Part shown: positions 1 through 7,584 of the stretch, in pieces
Numbering within the stretch: the stretch's first letter is position 1
Layout: each line of letters begins with the position of its first letter
Origin: Methylococcales bacterium
GTDB lineage: Bacteria > Pseudomonadota > Gammaproteobacteria > Methylococcales > Methylomonadaceae
Assembly (NCBI GenBank): GCA_023134955.1
Contig: JAGLUC010000295.1
Location: forward strand, 1 to 14,187
Direction: 5' to 3'
DNA: 14,187 nt
The notes under the pieces: model-generated
What the model saw: only the letters and a program-made list of their open reading frames with translations
Database searches by the model: none
What the model was told of the DNA's origin: nothing
Program-made: the position numbers and the translations under genes

Positions 1-38
1 GTTTTTGTGTTTGCATATCCGCTCTCTTAAATAAATTG

Positions 39-195
39 GTAACTACGCACCCTCATTAGAAGGGAAGATGCAGGTTGTTGATTTATCAGGCTGGTGCAAC
101 AAGGATATTGCACCAGAGCTTACATGGACGTATTCACGCGTCCTGATAAATCAATGATCTGCATCTTTCAAGTTCAGGACAGGACGTGTAGATAC
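39..195. repeat. 157-bp foldback repeat, copy 1 (MITE-like)
   Basis: This element is repeated at 652-807 in the same orientation with only about 8 differences. Its ends are imperfect inverted repeats: GTAACTAC at 39-46 against GTAGATAC at 188-195. Inside, GATGCAG (67-73) pairs with CTGCATC (159-165), and TGATTTATCAGG (79-90) pairs with CCTGATAAATCA (142-153). Within that stem sit two hairpins: 91-116, with arms CTGGTGCAA and TTGCACCAG, and 126-143, with arms GGACG and CGTCC. There is no coding potential. Small non-coding elements with this nested palindromic design are usually MITEs or REP/ERIC-like repeats moved by a transposase elsewhere. A structured RNA is an alternative. No clear target duplication is visible at this copy. 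The duplication is certain; the class is inferred. Confidence 0.85.
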
Positions 196-201
196 TTTTA
201 A

Positions 202-600
202 TTAACTATTTAACGCATCCGCAAAGGCTGCATCAAAAGTTGGGATATGATGATCTAACCAATCTTTAACCATATTACCAACCTCTACAGTAACTTCTGC
301 TTCACCTGCATGAAATCCTATTTGTAATCCACCACATGTTTTTAATAATTTTGTATGCTCTTCTTTATGGCGATCGTAGCCTGAGTAATTTTTTGCTATC
401 ATCTCTTTTTCTTCATGAGAAAAATGACCTACAACAAAAATTATTAATGTATCTAGTGAAGAACCAACTTGTGAGCGAGCCGCACCTCTGGTTGCATTAT
501 CATAAAGTTTATTCAAAAGACTAAAAAGTTCTTTATACTCAGCACCTACAAACCTGACTTTTGTGCCATGCTGCGCTTCAGTCCAAGCAATTAAAACCAT
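202..600 (-). CDS. bacteriohemerythrin, first iron-ligand His replaced by Tyr
   Basis: This is a 132-residue single-domain hemerythrin, a four-helix bundle that normally holds an oxygen-binding di-iron centre in the cytoplasm. An in-frame TTG lies at 612, but GGAG at 607-610 is 6 nt before the ATG at 600, so the ATG is chosen. With that start the ligands seen are H59 and E63 (in HFSHEE), H78 and H82 (in RHKEEH), and H118 and D123 (in WLDHHIPTFD). The position of the first ligand, in the usual D-x-QHK-x-LF motif, reads AEYKELF with Tyr22 (codon TAT, 535-537), so one of the five histidines is missing. The gene stands alone between two copies of a foldback repeat, downstream of bioD but separated from it by one copy. 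Family membership is firm. Whether it still binds two irons or oxygen is open. Confidence 0.9.
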   Translation of the reverse strand: MVLIAWTEAQHGTKVRFVGAEYKELFSLLNKLYDNATRGAARSQVGSSLDTLIIFVVGHFSHEEKEMIAKNYSGYDRHKEEHTKLLKTCGGLQIGFHAGEAEVTVEVGNMVKDWLDHHIPTFDAAFADALNS

Positions 601-651
601 ATTTTTCTCCAATTCTGATTTTTAAGGAGAAGTCATTATGATACTTTTTTT

Positions 652-807
652 GTAACTACTCACCCCATCAAAAGGGAAGATGCAGGTTGTTGATTTATCA
701 GGCTTGTGCAACAAGGATGTTGCACCAGAGCTTACATGGACGTATTCACGCATCCTGATAAATCAATGATCTGCATCTTTCAAGTTCAGGACAGGACGTG
801 TAGATAC
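652..807. repeat. 156-bp foldback repeat, copy 2 (MITE-like)
   Basis: This is the second copy of the element at 39-195, in the same orientation, beginning GTAACTAC and ending GTAGATAC. The main stems GATGCAG/CTGCATC and TGATTTATCAGG/CCTGATAAATCA are unchanged. Three differences fall in the inner hairpins (T for G near 705, G for A at 719, A for G in the CGTCC arm), and the rest are near the left end. The copy is flanked by an 8-bp direct repeat CTTTTTTT (644-651 and 808-815), which could be a target duplication, though T runs make this weak. It lies 18 bp past the bioD stop and 51 bp before the hemerythrin ATG, so it separates the two transcription units and may contribute a transcript end or the hemerythrin promoter region. 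Confidence 0.85.
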
Positions 808-825
808 CTTTTTTTTGACATTGAG

Positions 826-1497
826 CTAAATCAACTTTTCTGCAGTTAAATTTTCAGCCAAATAATCAAAATTCATTTCATCTGTATAAGGTAAAACACC
901 TAACAGTGGTGCTGAGGATTTATTTTTAATAGTAGCAATATTTTCATCTTGCCTAGCCATTTTCGGATCAATGCACATAGCAATCCAACCTACACAGTGA
1001 ACACCTGCTGACTGTATCGCTTGTAAAGTTAAACGAGCATGATTGATACAACCTAAACGAATAGCAACTACTACAATAACAGGTAACGCCAAGGCTTTTG
1101 CCAAATCTGCAATATCATCCTCATTATTTAACGGTGCAAACCAGCCACCTGCTCCCTCAACTAATATCACATCCGCCTTGTCTTTAATCTTGTCAAACGC
1201 CTGTGCAATGACATCTATTTGTACTGGATATTCCACTCCAGCAAGATGTGGTGATATTGCATCCTCAAAAGCATAAGGGTTAATGTCACTATAATCCAGC
1301 CATTGAGATGCATTTTCTTGTATTAACAAGGCATCTTCATTTTTTAACTGTCCATCTTGATATTCACACCCTGCAGCAACTGGCTTCATCCCAACAACTG
1401 ATAGCTCTTGCTGCTTAAAGCGTCGCATTAAAGCTATCGTTGCCCATGTTTTACCCACGCCAGTATCCGTACCGGTAATAAAAAAACCATATTTCAT
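826..1497 (-). CDS. bioD: dethiobiotin synthetase BioD
   Basis: BioD closes the ureido ring of dethiobiotin from 7,8-diaminopelargonate, CO2 and ATP, the step before BioB. The 223 residues match the usual family length. The P-loop GTDTGVGKT is at residues 9-17 with Lys16, and the VEGAGGWFAPL segment conserved in BioD follows in mid-protein, then a PVIVVV strand and GCINHARLT. It is the last gene of the operon; its ATG overlaps the bioC stop in an ATGA arrangement (4 bp), which indicates translational coupling. The stop is TAG, 18 bp from the foldback repeat at 652-807. No intrinsic hairpin with a U-tail is evident after the gene other than that repeat. The function is firm. Confidence 0.97.
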   Translation of the reverse strand: MKYGFFITGTDTGVGKTWATIALMRRFKQQELSVVGMKPVAAGCEYQDGQLKNEDALLIQENASQWLDYSDINPYAFEDAISPHLAGVEYPVQIDVIAQAFDKIKDKADVILVEGAGGWFAPLNNEDDIADLAKALALPVIVVVAIRLGCINHARLTLQAIQSAGVHCVGWIAMCIDPKMARQDENIATIKNKSSAPLLGVLPYTDEMNFDYLAENLTAEKLI

Positions 1498-2297
1498 TTT
1501 GAGATGCTCGCAGATACAAAAATAACTTCATAACTTGCCGGGATCATATTGTTCTCTCTATATTGCTCATAAACAGCAAACATCTTTTGCATTTGTGATT
1601 TACTGGTAGTTTTTCTATTTCTTCCAGTAAGCACATTATGCGCGCCAATGCCCTTTAATTCTCTCATCAAACCAATGACTGAAGGGTAATTAGACTGATA
1701 TTGCCTGGCTTCTATTTGAATATGATTAAAGCCAGTTTGTTGCAAAAAATGACGTAAATCCGAATCACTGTAAAATTCATTAACATGCTGATGATGGTCA
1801 ACCTCTGCCCACGACTTTTTTAGCTCTTGTAAGGTAGCCGGTCCAAATGTAGAAAAATTAAGCTGACCACCCTTTTTCATTATTTTACTAAATCCTGTAA
1901 ATACGGCAGTTAAGTTTTGACACCATTGCAGTGCAAGGTTTGAATAGATATGATTGACCGTACTTTCAAGCAGAGGTAAACATTCAGCATCCGCACAGAG
2001 ATATTGAATATTTGAGCTGTGCTTTAACCTGATTTGTGTTGCCTGTAGCATTGGCAATGCAATATCAATCGCCAGCAATTCTTTAAAATTATTTTTCTGC
2101 GTTATCTGCTGTGTTAAAAAACCCGTTCCACAACCCAAATCAACAATCCTCTGTTTCTCTTCATTATTCAGCTGAAATAAACTCAGCAAATCAAAGCCCA
2201 CCTCCCTTTGCAAATAAGCCAAACCATCATAAGTGTTGGCTGCACAAGCAAAAGATTGTCTCAATTTATTTTTATCTATAGAAAAAGCAGTACTCAT
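1494..2297 (-). CDS. bioC: malonyl-ACP O-methyltransferase BioC
   Basis: BioC methylates the free carboxyl of malonyl-ACP with S-adenosylmethionine, disguising it so that fatty acid synthesis can extend it to pimeloyl-ACP methyl ester. The 267-residue protein has the class I methyltransferase motif I, VDLGCGTGF, at residues 52-60, then an acidic residue after the second strand (LLAIDIA) and the NLALQWC segment typical of BioC. Both ends are coupled: its ATG overlaps the bioH stop by 4 bp (ATGA) and its TGA overlaps the bioD start by 4 bp. The position between bioH and bioD supports BioC over other methyltransferases. Confidence 0.95.
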   Translation of the reverse strand: MSTAFSIDKNKLRQSFACAANTYDGLAYLQREVGFDLLSLFQLNNEEKQRIVDLGCGTGFLTQQITQKNNFKELLAIDIALPMLQATQIRLKHSSNIQYLCADAECLPLLESTVNHIYSNLALQWCQNLTAVFTGFSKIMKKGGQLNFSTFGPATLQELKKSWAEVDHHQHVNEFYSDSDLRHFLQQTGFNHIQIEARQYQSNYPSVIGLMRELKGIGAHNVLTGRNRKTTSKSQMQKMFAVYEQYRENNMIPASYEVIFVSASISK

Positions 2298-3055
2298 AAA
2301 AAATGATTTATTATTTTAATAAGCTGTGATTGATGGGACAAAAAAGGCACATGCCCTGCACCCTCAATAATATTTAGCTGACAAGCTGGCTTTATTTTCT
2401 GCATATCCAGGCTTGCTTGTACTGGAACCAGTGAATCATTATCCCCTTGAATAATACTAATGGGACAGTTTAAAGACACTAAATCATCTCTTAAATCAGT
2501 CTGACTCAAAATGTCCAAACCACCTTGCAACACCTTTCCCACTGGCGGATCACATTCTTTCATGGCTATTTTAAGTTCTTTTAAAAGAGCTTTCCCCTCT
2601 GGCAAACTATTTACCTGTAAGGCTAAAAAACGAATCAGGGTAACAGAAAAATTTATCGACAGATTATTAGCAAAATCTTTCAGTAATTTTGGCTGTATAC
2701 CCACCCAATGACCATCCTGGACAAATCGTGGATTTCCGGCTATCAGAATTAAGGCATTCACTCGTTGTGGATAATGCCTGGCTAATGATATAGCGACTGT
2801 TGCACCCAAAGACCAACCTAATACACAAGCTGTTGATTCAGGCATTGCATCGATCAATGCATCAGTGACTTGTTGCAAAGCATAAGGCTCAACCGATTCA
2901 CTTAAGCCATGTCCAGGTAAATCCAAACAAATCACTTGATAATGTTGTGCCAATTGTTGGGCAAACTTTCGCCAAATCCCTGTGTGCATAGCCCAGCCAT
3001 GAATCAGCACAACGGGTTTGCCTTGCCCATAAACTTCTTTATGAATATTAATCAT
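2294..3055 (-). CDS. bioH: pimeloyl-ACP methyl ester carboxylesterase BioH
   Basis: BioH removes the methyl group that BioC added, releasing pimeloyl-ACP for BioF. It is an alpha/beta hydrolase of 253 residues with LIHGWAMH near the oxyanion hole, nucleophile Ser82 in GWSLG, Asp207 in GDNDSLVP and His235 in GAGHVPF. With this start the triad numbers equal those known for E. coli BioH (82, 207, 235). A GTG lies in frame at 3064, but AGG at 3064-3066 sits 8 nt before the ATG at 3055 and would overlap the GTG, so the ATG is preferred. The start lies inside the 3' end of bioF (8-bp overlap) and the stop overlaps bioC. The integration in the operon removes most doubt about which hydrolase this is. 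Confidence 0.95.
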   Translation of the reverse strand: MINIHKEVYGQGKPVVLIHGWAMHTGIWRKFAQQLAQHYQVICLDLPGHGLSESVEPYALQQVTDALIDAMPESTACVLGWSLGATVAISLARHYPQRVNALILIAGNPRFVQDGHWVGIQPKLLKDFANNLSINFSVTLIRFLALQVNSLPEGKALLKELKIAMKECDPPVGKVLQGGLDILSQTDLRDDLVSLNCPISIIQGDNDSLVPVQASLDMQKIKPACQLNIIEGAGHVPFLSHQSQLIKIINHFL

Positions 3056-4211
3056 CCAAAACACCTGCTAATGCATCAAGTAGTTGATCAACATGCTGCT
3101 CTTTATGATTAGCAGAAAAGGTGATTCTCAATCGTGCCTCTGCTTTTGGGACGGTTGGCGGACGAATAGCACTAACTAAAAAACCTTTATTCAACAACGC
3201 CTCACTTATCTCAACCGTTTTTTTGCTATCCCCAATTATAATAGGCTGTATTGCAGATTCTGAAGGCATTAACTGCAAGCCTAATTGATCAGCACCCGTC
3301 TTAAAACGAAGCACTAATTGCCTTAATTTATCACGCCGCCAATTTTCAGTAATTAATAACTTAAGACTGGTTCGCGTTGCCTCTGCTATTGCCGCAGGTA
3401 ATGCCGTGGTAAAAACATAAGTTTTAGCCTTTTGAATTAAGGTTTCGATTAAATCATCAGACCCTGCAACAAAGGCACCAAAGGTTCCAAAGCCTTTACC
3501 TAATGTCCCCATTAGCACAGGGACTTGTTGCTGAGTTAAACCATAATATTGTAAAACTCCAGCGCCTGTTTCACCCAAAACACCCAGGCCATGCGCATCA
3601 TCCACCATTACCCAGGCGTTTTTGTCATTAGCTAAAGTGGCTAATTCTGGCAATACTGCCAAATCTCCATCCATGCTAAAAACACCATCCGTTACAATTA
3701 AGGCACGACCTTCCTTTTCTGTTATTTTCTGCTGTAAATCAGCAATATCATTATGTTTATAACGTTTAAATCGCGCACCTGATAATAACCCACCATCTAG
3801 CAAAGAAGCATGATTTAAACGGTCGTGATAAAGATGATCACCTCGCCCCATTAAGGCAGAAATAACACCTAAATTTGCCATATAACCGGTAGAAAACAAC
3901 AATGCCCGGTCACGCCCGGTGAATTCAGCCAGTTCCTGTTCTAAGGCATGATGACTTTGACTATGCCCACAAATTAAATGCGCAGAACCACTACCCACAC
4001 CATATTGATTAGCTGCTTGCTGAAAAGATTGAATAACATTGGGATGATTAGCCAGGCCTAAATAGTCATTACTACTAAAGTTAATAACTTGCTGCCCATC
4101 AACTTCTATCACAACGCCTTGAGGTGATGAAACAAGCCGTCTGGAACGATAAAGATTTTGTTGCTTTATCTGCTCAAGATCACTGGCTAAATGGAAGTAA
4201 TCTTCCGTCAT
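3048..4211 (-). CDS. bioF: 8-amino-7-oxononanoate synthase BioF
   Basis: BioF condenses pimeloyl-ACP with L-alanine, using pyridoxal phosphate, to give KAPA. The 387 residues correspond to the full fold-type I alpha-oxoamine synthase. Visible landmarks are SSNDYLGLANHP (residues 46-57), GSGSAHLICG (73-82), NHAS with His133 stacking on the cofactor, DDAHGLG (204-210) and the Schiff-base Lys239 in GTLGKGFGTFG. The ATG shares its A with the bioB stop (TGATG, 1-bp overlap), so translation is probably by re-initiation, and no strong Shine-Dalgarno is seen. Glycine C-acetyltransferase and 5-aminolevulinate synthase are relatives, but the gene neighbourhood points to BioF. Confidence 0.97.
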   Translation of the reverse strand: MTEDYFHLASDLEQIKQQNLYRSRRLVSSPQGVVIEVDGQQVINFSSNDYLGLANHPNVIQSFQQAANQYGVGSGSAHLICGHSQSHHALEQELAEFTGRDRALLFSTGYMANLGVISALMGRGDHLYHDRLNHASLLDGGLLSGARFKRYKHNDIADLQQKITEKEGRALIVTDGVFSMDGDLAVLPELATLANDKNAWVMVDDAHGLGVLGETGAGVLQYYGLTQQQVPVLMGTLGKGFGTFGAFVAGSDDLIETLIQKAKTYVFTTALPAAIAEATRTSLKLLITENWRRDKLRQLVLRFKTGADQLGLQLMPSESAIQPIIIGDSKKTVEISEALLNKGFLVSAIRPPTVPKAEARLRITFSANHKEQHVDQLLDALAGVLDD

Positions 4212-5224
4212 CAGGCGTAACTAGAACCACCAGAACGGATACCTAAACGCTCAAACAAAGCCAAGTCATGATTAGTCATTGGATTATCTGTGGTTAATAG
4301 TTTATCACCATAAAAAATAGAGTTGGCTCCGGAAAAAAAGCACAATGCCTGCATTTCATCAGACATTTCATTTCTACCTGCTGACAAACGTACTCTGGAT
4401 TTTGGCATTAAAATTCTGGCAACAGCAATAGTCCTGATAAAAACAAGTGAATCTAATGATTCAATATCACTTAAAGGCGTGCCTTCCACCTGAACCAGCA
4501 TATTAATCGGCACACTTTCTGGGTGTTTAGGCAGATTGGCTAATTCAATTAACAAGTTCGCACGGTCATCATCTGACTCCCCCATACCTACAATACCGCC
4601 ACAACAGACATTAATTCCTGAGTCTCTTACTCGCGCCAAAGTATCTAATCTATCTTGATAAGTACGTGTGGTAATCACTTCTGAATAATAATCTTCTGAA
4701 GTATCTAAATTGTGATTGTAATAATCCAGACCACCTTCTTTTAAAGCTTTGGTTTGTTTATCACTCAGCATACCCAAAGTCACACAGGTTTCCATACCCA
4801 AGGCTTTAACGCCTTGAACCATTTCCACCACACGCTCAATATCTTTATCTTTAGGGCTACGCCATGCTGCCCCCATACAAAAACGTGATGCACCTTGATC
4901 TTGCGCTAATTTAGCAGACTTAATTACTTCATCAATTGGTAGCAATGCTTCAGGTGTTAAATCAGAATCATAACGTGCACTTTGTGGGCAATAGCCACAA
5001 TCTTCCGAACATGACCCCGTTTTAATACTCAACAAACTGCTGACTTGAACCTCATTAGGATCAAAATTTTCTCTATGTATAGTTTGAGCTTTAAACAACA
5101 AATCATTAAAAGGCAAAGCATACAGAGCTTTTACCTCATCCAGCTGCCAATCATTTCTAAGTAATATAGCAGCATTTAATTGTGTATTCACTAGGCTTTG
5201 TTCTATAGTGGGGTTTGCAGACAT
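4211..5224 (-). CDS. bioB: biotin synthase BioB
   Basis: BioB is the radical SAM enzyme that inserts sulfur into dethiobiotin. The 337-residue protein carries the 4Fe-4S triad C72, C76 and C79 in SCSEDCGYCPQ, and the ligands of the sacrificial 2Fe-2S cluster at C116, C147, C207 and R279. All are shifted by 19 from the E. coli numbering, reflecting a longer N-terminus. Other conserved segments are YNHNLDTS, GGIVGMGE and SAGR. It is the first gene of bioBFHCD on the minus strand. GGAG lies 11 nt upstream of the ATG, a somewhat long spacing. Its start is 54 bp from the divergent comF start, so both promoters must fit in that gap or extend into the opposing genes. No biotin operator or riboswitch is apparent. 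Confidence 0.98.
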   Translation of the reverse strand: MSANPTIEQSLVNTQLNAAILLRNDWQLDEVKALYALPFNDLLFKAQTIHRENFDPNEVQVSSLLSIKTGSCSEDCGYCPQSARYDSDLTPEALLPIDEVIKSAKLAQDQGASRFCMGAAWRSPKDKDIERVVEMVQGVKALGMETCVTLGMLSDKQTKALKEGGLDYYNHNLDTSEDYYSEVITTRTYQDRLDTLARVRDSGINVCCGGIVGMGESDDDRANLLIELANLPKHPESVPINMLVQVEGTPLSDIESLDSLVFIRTIAVARILMPKSRVRLSAGRNEMSDEMQALCFFSGANSIFYGDKLLTTDNPMTNHDLALFERLGIRSGGSSYA

Positions 5225-5278
5225 CTTTGCTTAATCTCCGGGGTCTTCAATAAAACTTGTCAACCTGAATTAATAATT

Positions 5279-5980
5279 ATGGTAAACAACTGGCTCAATA
5301 TTATACAGGAATACCTGATTCCGCCTACCTGCATCTTATGCGGAAATGTCGGTTTTAATTCTCAAGATATTTGCCACGCCTGTTTCAAAGATATACGAAG
5401 AAATATTGATTGCTGTTACCGCTGCGCCGAAACCTTTGAAACAGCAAACAAAATACCCCAGCTTTGTGGACAATGTATCAGTCAAACACCCTTTTTTGAC
5501 GATACATATGCACCTTTTTTACATCAAGGTATTATTAGATTCTTAATTGCCAGCTTAAAATTTAACCGTCAATACAAAAATGCACGCCTATTAGGCTATT
5601 TATTAGCCAGTCATTTAGAAAAAAATGCAGAAATGCCAGAGTTGATTATCCCCATCCCTTTACACCCACAACGCTATCGAGAACGCAGATTTAATCAATC
5701 TATTGAAATAGCAAAAACAGTATCAAAACAATTCAATATCCCAATAGACACAAAATCTTGTATCCGAAACAGAAACACAACACATCAAACTGAGCTACCA
5801 GCTAAGCAACGTCATATAAATATTAAAAATGCTTTTCAAATAATCAAGCAAATAGATACTCACCATATTGCAATATTAGATGATGTTATGACCACGGGAT
5901 CGACAGCTAATGAGATGGCTAAGGTATTAAAAAAGGCTGGAGTAACAAGAGTGGATATTTGGGTATGTGCCAGGGCATGA
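5279..5980 (+). CDS. comF: ComF family phosphoribosyltransferase-like protein
   Basis: ComF proteins are linked to natural transformation, acting in the cytoplasm on incoming single-stranded DNA, though the exact reaction is unknown. The 233 residues show the usual two parts: a cysteine-rich N-terminal zinc region (C18/C21, C32/C35, C45/C46/C49, C63/C66) and a phosphoribosyltransferase domain ending in the PRPP loop ILDDVMTTGST (199-209). IPIPLHPQRYRERRFNQS (125-142) is also characteristic. The ATG at 5279 fits the family N-terminus; an upstream in-frame TTG at 5198 would overlap bioB and has no merit. There is no clear Shine-Dalgarno. Divergence from bioB is a common gammaproteobacterial arrangement, where the gene is sometimes annotated gntX. 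The family call is firm. Confidence 0.93.
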   Translation: MVNNWLNIIQEYLIPPTCILCGNVGFNSQDICHACFKDIRRNIDCCYRCAETFETANKIPQLCGQCISQTPFFDDTYAPFLHQGIIRFLIASLKFNRQYKNARLLGYLLASHLEKNAEMPELIIPIPLHPQRYRERRFNQSIEIAKTVSKQFNIPIDTKSCIRNRNTTHQTELPAKQRHINIKNAFQIIKQIDTHHIAILDDVMTTGSTANEMAKVLKKAGVTRVDIWVCARA

Positions 5981-6080
5981 CATCGTTTAATAATTGGGGT
6001 CGGTGTAACATTTATCAGTTTTATTCCCTGAATCTATGTTAAAAACAAAAATACCTCTCCCGTAATTGACTGAAAGAGTA

Positions 6081-6109
6081 AAGAGGGTGTCAACTGACAC
6101 CCTCTTTTT
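6081..6109. terminator. intrinsic terminator, probably bidirectional
   Basis: An 11-bp perfect stem, AAGAGGGTGTC (6081-6091) with GACACCCTCTT (6096-6106), closes a 4-nt AACT loop and is followed by T6107-6109. It lies about 100 bp after the comF stop and 21 bp past the stop of the converging glucosaminidase gene. The T tract is good on the plus strand; on the minus strand the run is shorter (the arm ends TCTT followed by TAC), so it is better for comF but probably serves both. Confidence 0.85.
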
Positions 6110-6129
6110 AAAACAACTCTGAAAAACAA

Positions 6130-6894
6130 TTATTTAGAAACAGAACTTTCCCAGAATTTATTATCATAATTTTTCAGCTTATTGGTTCTAATCATAGAGC
6201 GGATTTCTTTTACATATTCTGTACCGCGCGATGAGTATTTGGTTAGACCATGTGCTAAGTCATGACCCGTTAGCATTTTATTTTTATTACGTAATCCAGA
6301 ACGAACTTTTCTTAATGATGCGTAAGCACGACCCGTATTAATGTTATGAACATATGAATGCACAGAACCTTGTGTTGAAGAGAATTTTCTTACTTCGTGC
6401 TTAGAACCTTTGTCGCGACGTGATGGAACAATGCCACAACCTTTTTTAAAACACCATTGCCCAAAGAAATTATTTGCTTTAGTCGCAAACCTTGATGTAC
6501 CCCAAGCTGACTCGTTAGCTGATTGTGCTAACGCTAGTGCTGGAGGAATATAATCAATACGTTGAAGTAAGGCATTAATAACTTGTTTTGTTGAATTTTT
6601 TTCTGTTTTAACTGAATATTTTTTAGCCACTTCTTGCAAAAAGTTATTATCGTCAGCCGTTAATACTTCTTTTGTTGGTAGAGCTTTGATTTTTGCCCTT
6701 ATTATCAATATATCTTTATTGGCTTTTTCAATTAAAGGAAACATATACTCAAAGAACGCATGCTTCTTTTGTTTAACATCTTTCATTGCTGCAAAATCAG
6801 GTATCTCAGTTTTGGCATTGACATTGAATGCAAGGATTGAAATAACAACAAATACTAAGCTTATTAAACCACTCAACTTATTGGTATGTTTCAT
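6130..6894 (-). CDS. exported Bax-like glucosaminidase domain protein
   Basis: This 254-residue protein has an N-terminal signal (hydrophobic residues 8-25, likely cleavage after NVNA at about 27), so it acts in the periplasm. Residues about 116-235 form a glucosaminidase domain (lysozyme-like, Bax/FlgJ group). The signature ALAQSANESAWGTSRFA contains the expected catalytic Glu128, followed by NNFFGQWC, HEVRKF, SVHSYVHNINT and YSSRGTEYVKEIR, as in E. coli Bax. The predicted activity is cleavage of N-acetylglucosaminyl bonds in peptidoglycan. C148 and C153 are in the CFKKGC segment and could form a disulfide. The ATG is preceded by a weak purine stretch (AGAGAA). It converges on comF. The fold is confident; the physiological role (wall turnover or septation) is not known. 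Confidence 0.9.
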   Translation of the reverse strand: MKHTNKLSGLISLVFVVISILAFNVNAKTEIPDFAAMKDVKQKKHAFFEYMFPLIEKANKDILIIRAKIKALPTKEVLTADDNNFLQEVAKKYSVKTEKNSTKQVINALLQRIDYIPPALALAQSANESAWGTSRFATKANNFFGQWCFKKGCGIVPSRRDKGSKHEVRKFSSTQGSVHSYVHNINTGRAYASLRKVRSGLRNKNKMLTGHDLAHGLTKYSSRGTEYVKEIRSMIRTNKLKNYDNKFWESSVSK

Positions 6895-6940
6895 TTATTA
6901 TTCTCTATAAAATTAAAAAAATGCTGGTGTAGCTCTACCA

Positions 6941-6946
6941 ATTATA
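6941..6946 (-). promoter_or_regulatory. candidate -10 box for the glucosaminidase gene
   Basis: Read on the minus strand this is a perfect TATAAT, 46 nt upstream of the ATG at 6894. No good -35 hexamer is found 16-18 bp further upstream (GCCTTT at best), so this is a weak prediction based on one box. Confidence 0.35.
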
Positions 6947-7029
6947 GTGTAAATAAAAAAACCAAAGGCGAACCTGGTTCAAATATATCCTTTATGTTTA
7001 AGAATACCTCGCCATTACTTTATAAGCAC
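6947..7029. other. non-coding gap with no recognised element
   Basis: The stretch from the glucosaminidase promoter region to the remains of the degenerate gene is AT-rich. I see no RNA gene, terminator or repeat in it. Confidence 0.5.
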
Positions 7030-7540
7030 CTATTCTGGCGAAGATATTCTTGATAAACGCTGCATTAAAACATTCCAATTTACTCGGAGATTATAGGCAA
7101 CCACATCAATCCCGGGAATGCCACCGCCTTTAATAATGTAATAACCTTGCTCTGTCGCTTCTACTCCCATTAACTGACAAACACCTTGGTGTAAATAACA
7201 GCCAAACCCTAAGCGATCATAACCAAAGGTGTCAAAAAAAACGTAAAAAACCTTTTGATATAATATCAGCAGCTCCAACTCCATCAACACTAGCAATATT
7301 CTCAACGGTTTTTTGACTGATTCGGTGTTTGGAATTATCATTTCCTGGCGTTCCTATCCAAGCCAAAAAAGTAACTGGCTGCCAGTTCTCAAGATATAAA
7401 TTATTAATAAAACCTGATACACGCTCTTCATAGCACGCATCTTATCGCGATGAGCGTTGTTGTAAAGCATGGGAATCTTGGGCGCAAAGAGTATAACTCT
7501 GTTCATAGCGGACTATAGTCAGACCTACCAAACAACTCAT
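7030..7540 (-). pseudogene. degenerate gene of unknown family (stop plus frameshift)
   Basis: Three protein-like blocks lie in line on the minus strand. From ATG 7540 a frame runs 32 codons to a TAA (7442-7444) and continues open for 67 more sense codons, through WQPVTFLAWIGTPGND and KTVENIASVDGVGAADI, to a TGA (7232-7234). The last 67 codons (DTFGYDRLGFG, QGYYIIKGGGIPGIDVV) are in the frame reached by skipping one base at that TGA, next to an A8 run (7234-7241). A second frame starting at ATG 7506 is open for 50 codons over the same DNA, so the original N-terminus is uncertain. The SVDGVGAADI piece loosely resembles a helix-hairpin-helix motif. No good ribosome site precedes 7540. I do not recognise the family. 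Mutational decay is the simplest reading; a sequencing error in the A8 run is possible, and frameshifting less so. Confidence 0.55.
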
Positions 7541-7584
7541 CAAACTAAAGTTGGCTGAGCACTAGCGTGTCTTTTGAAATATTA

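Noticed and set aside
39..807. The hemerythrin gene between two repeats as an integron gene cassette with attC sites
   Set aside because: The repeats do not show the attC core pair (RYYYAAC / GTTRRRY) at their ends; their terminal inverted repeats (GTAWCTAC) and nested stems fit a foldback element better.
39..807. Strand-specific RNA conservation in the 156-bp repeats
   Set aside because: Two of three differences between copies inside inner stems become G-U wobbles only on the minus strand, but the outer arms show both kinds of mismatch, so no strand preference can be claimed.
5258..5263. TTGACA on the minus strand as a -35 box for bioB
   Set aside because: No -10-like hexamer is found 16-18 bp downstream (the region is GC-rich, around the ribosome site), so it was not annotated.
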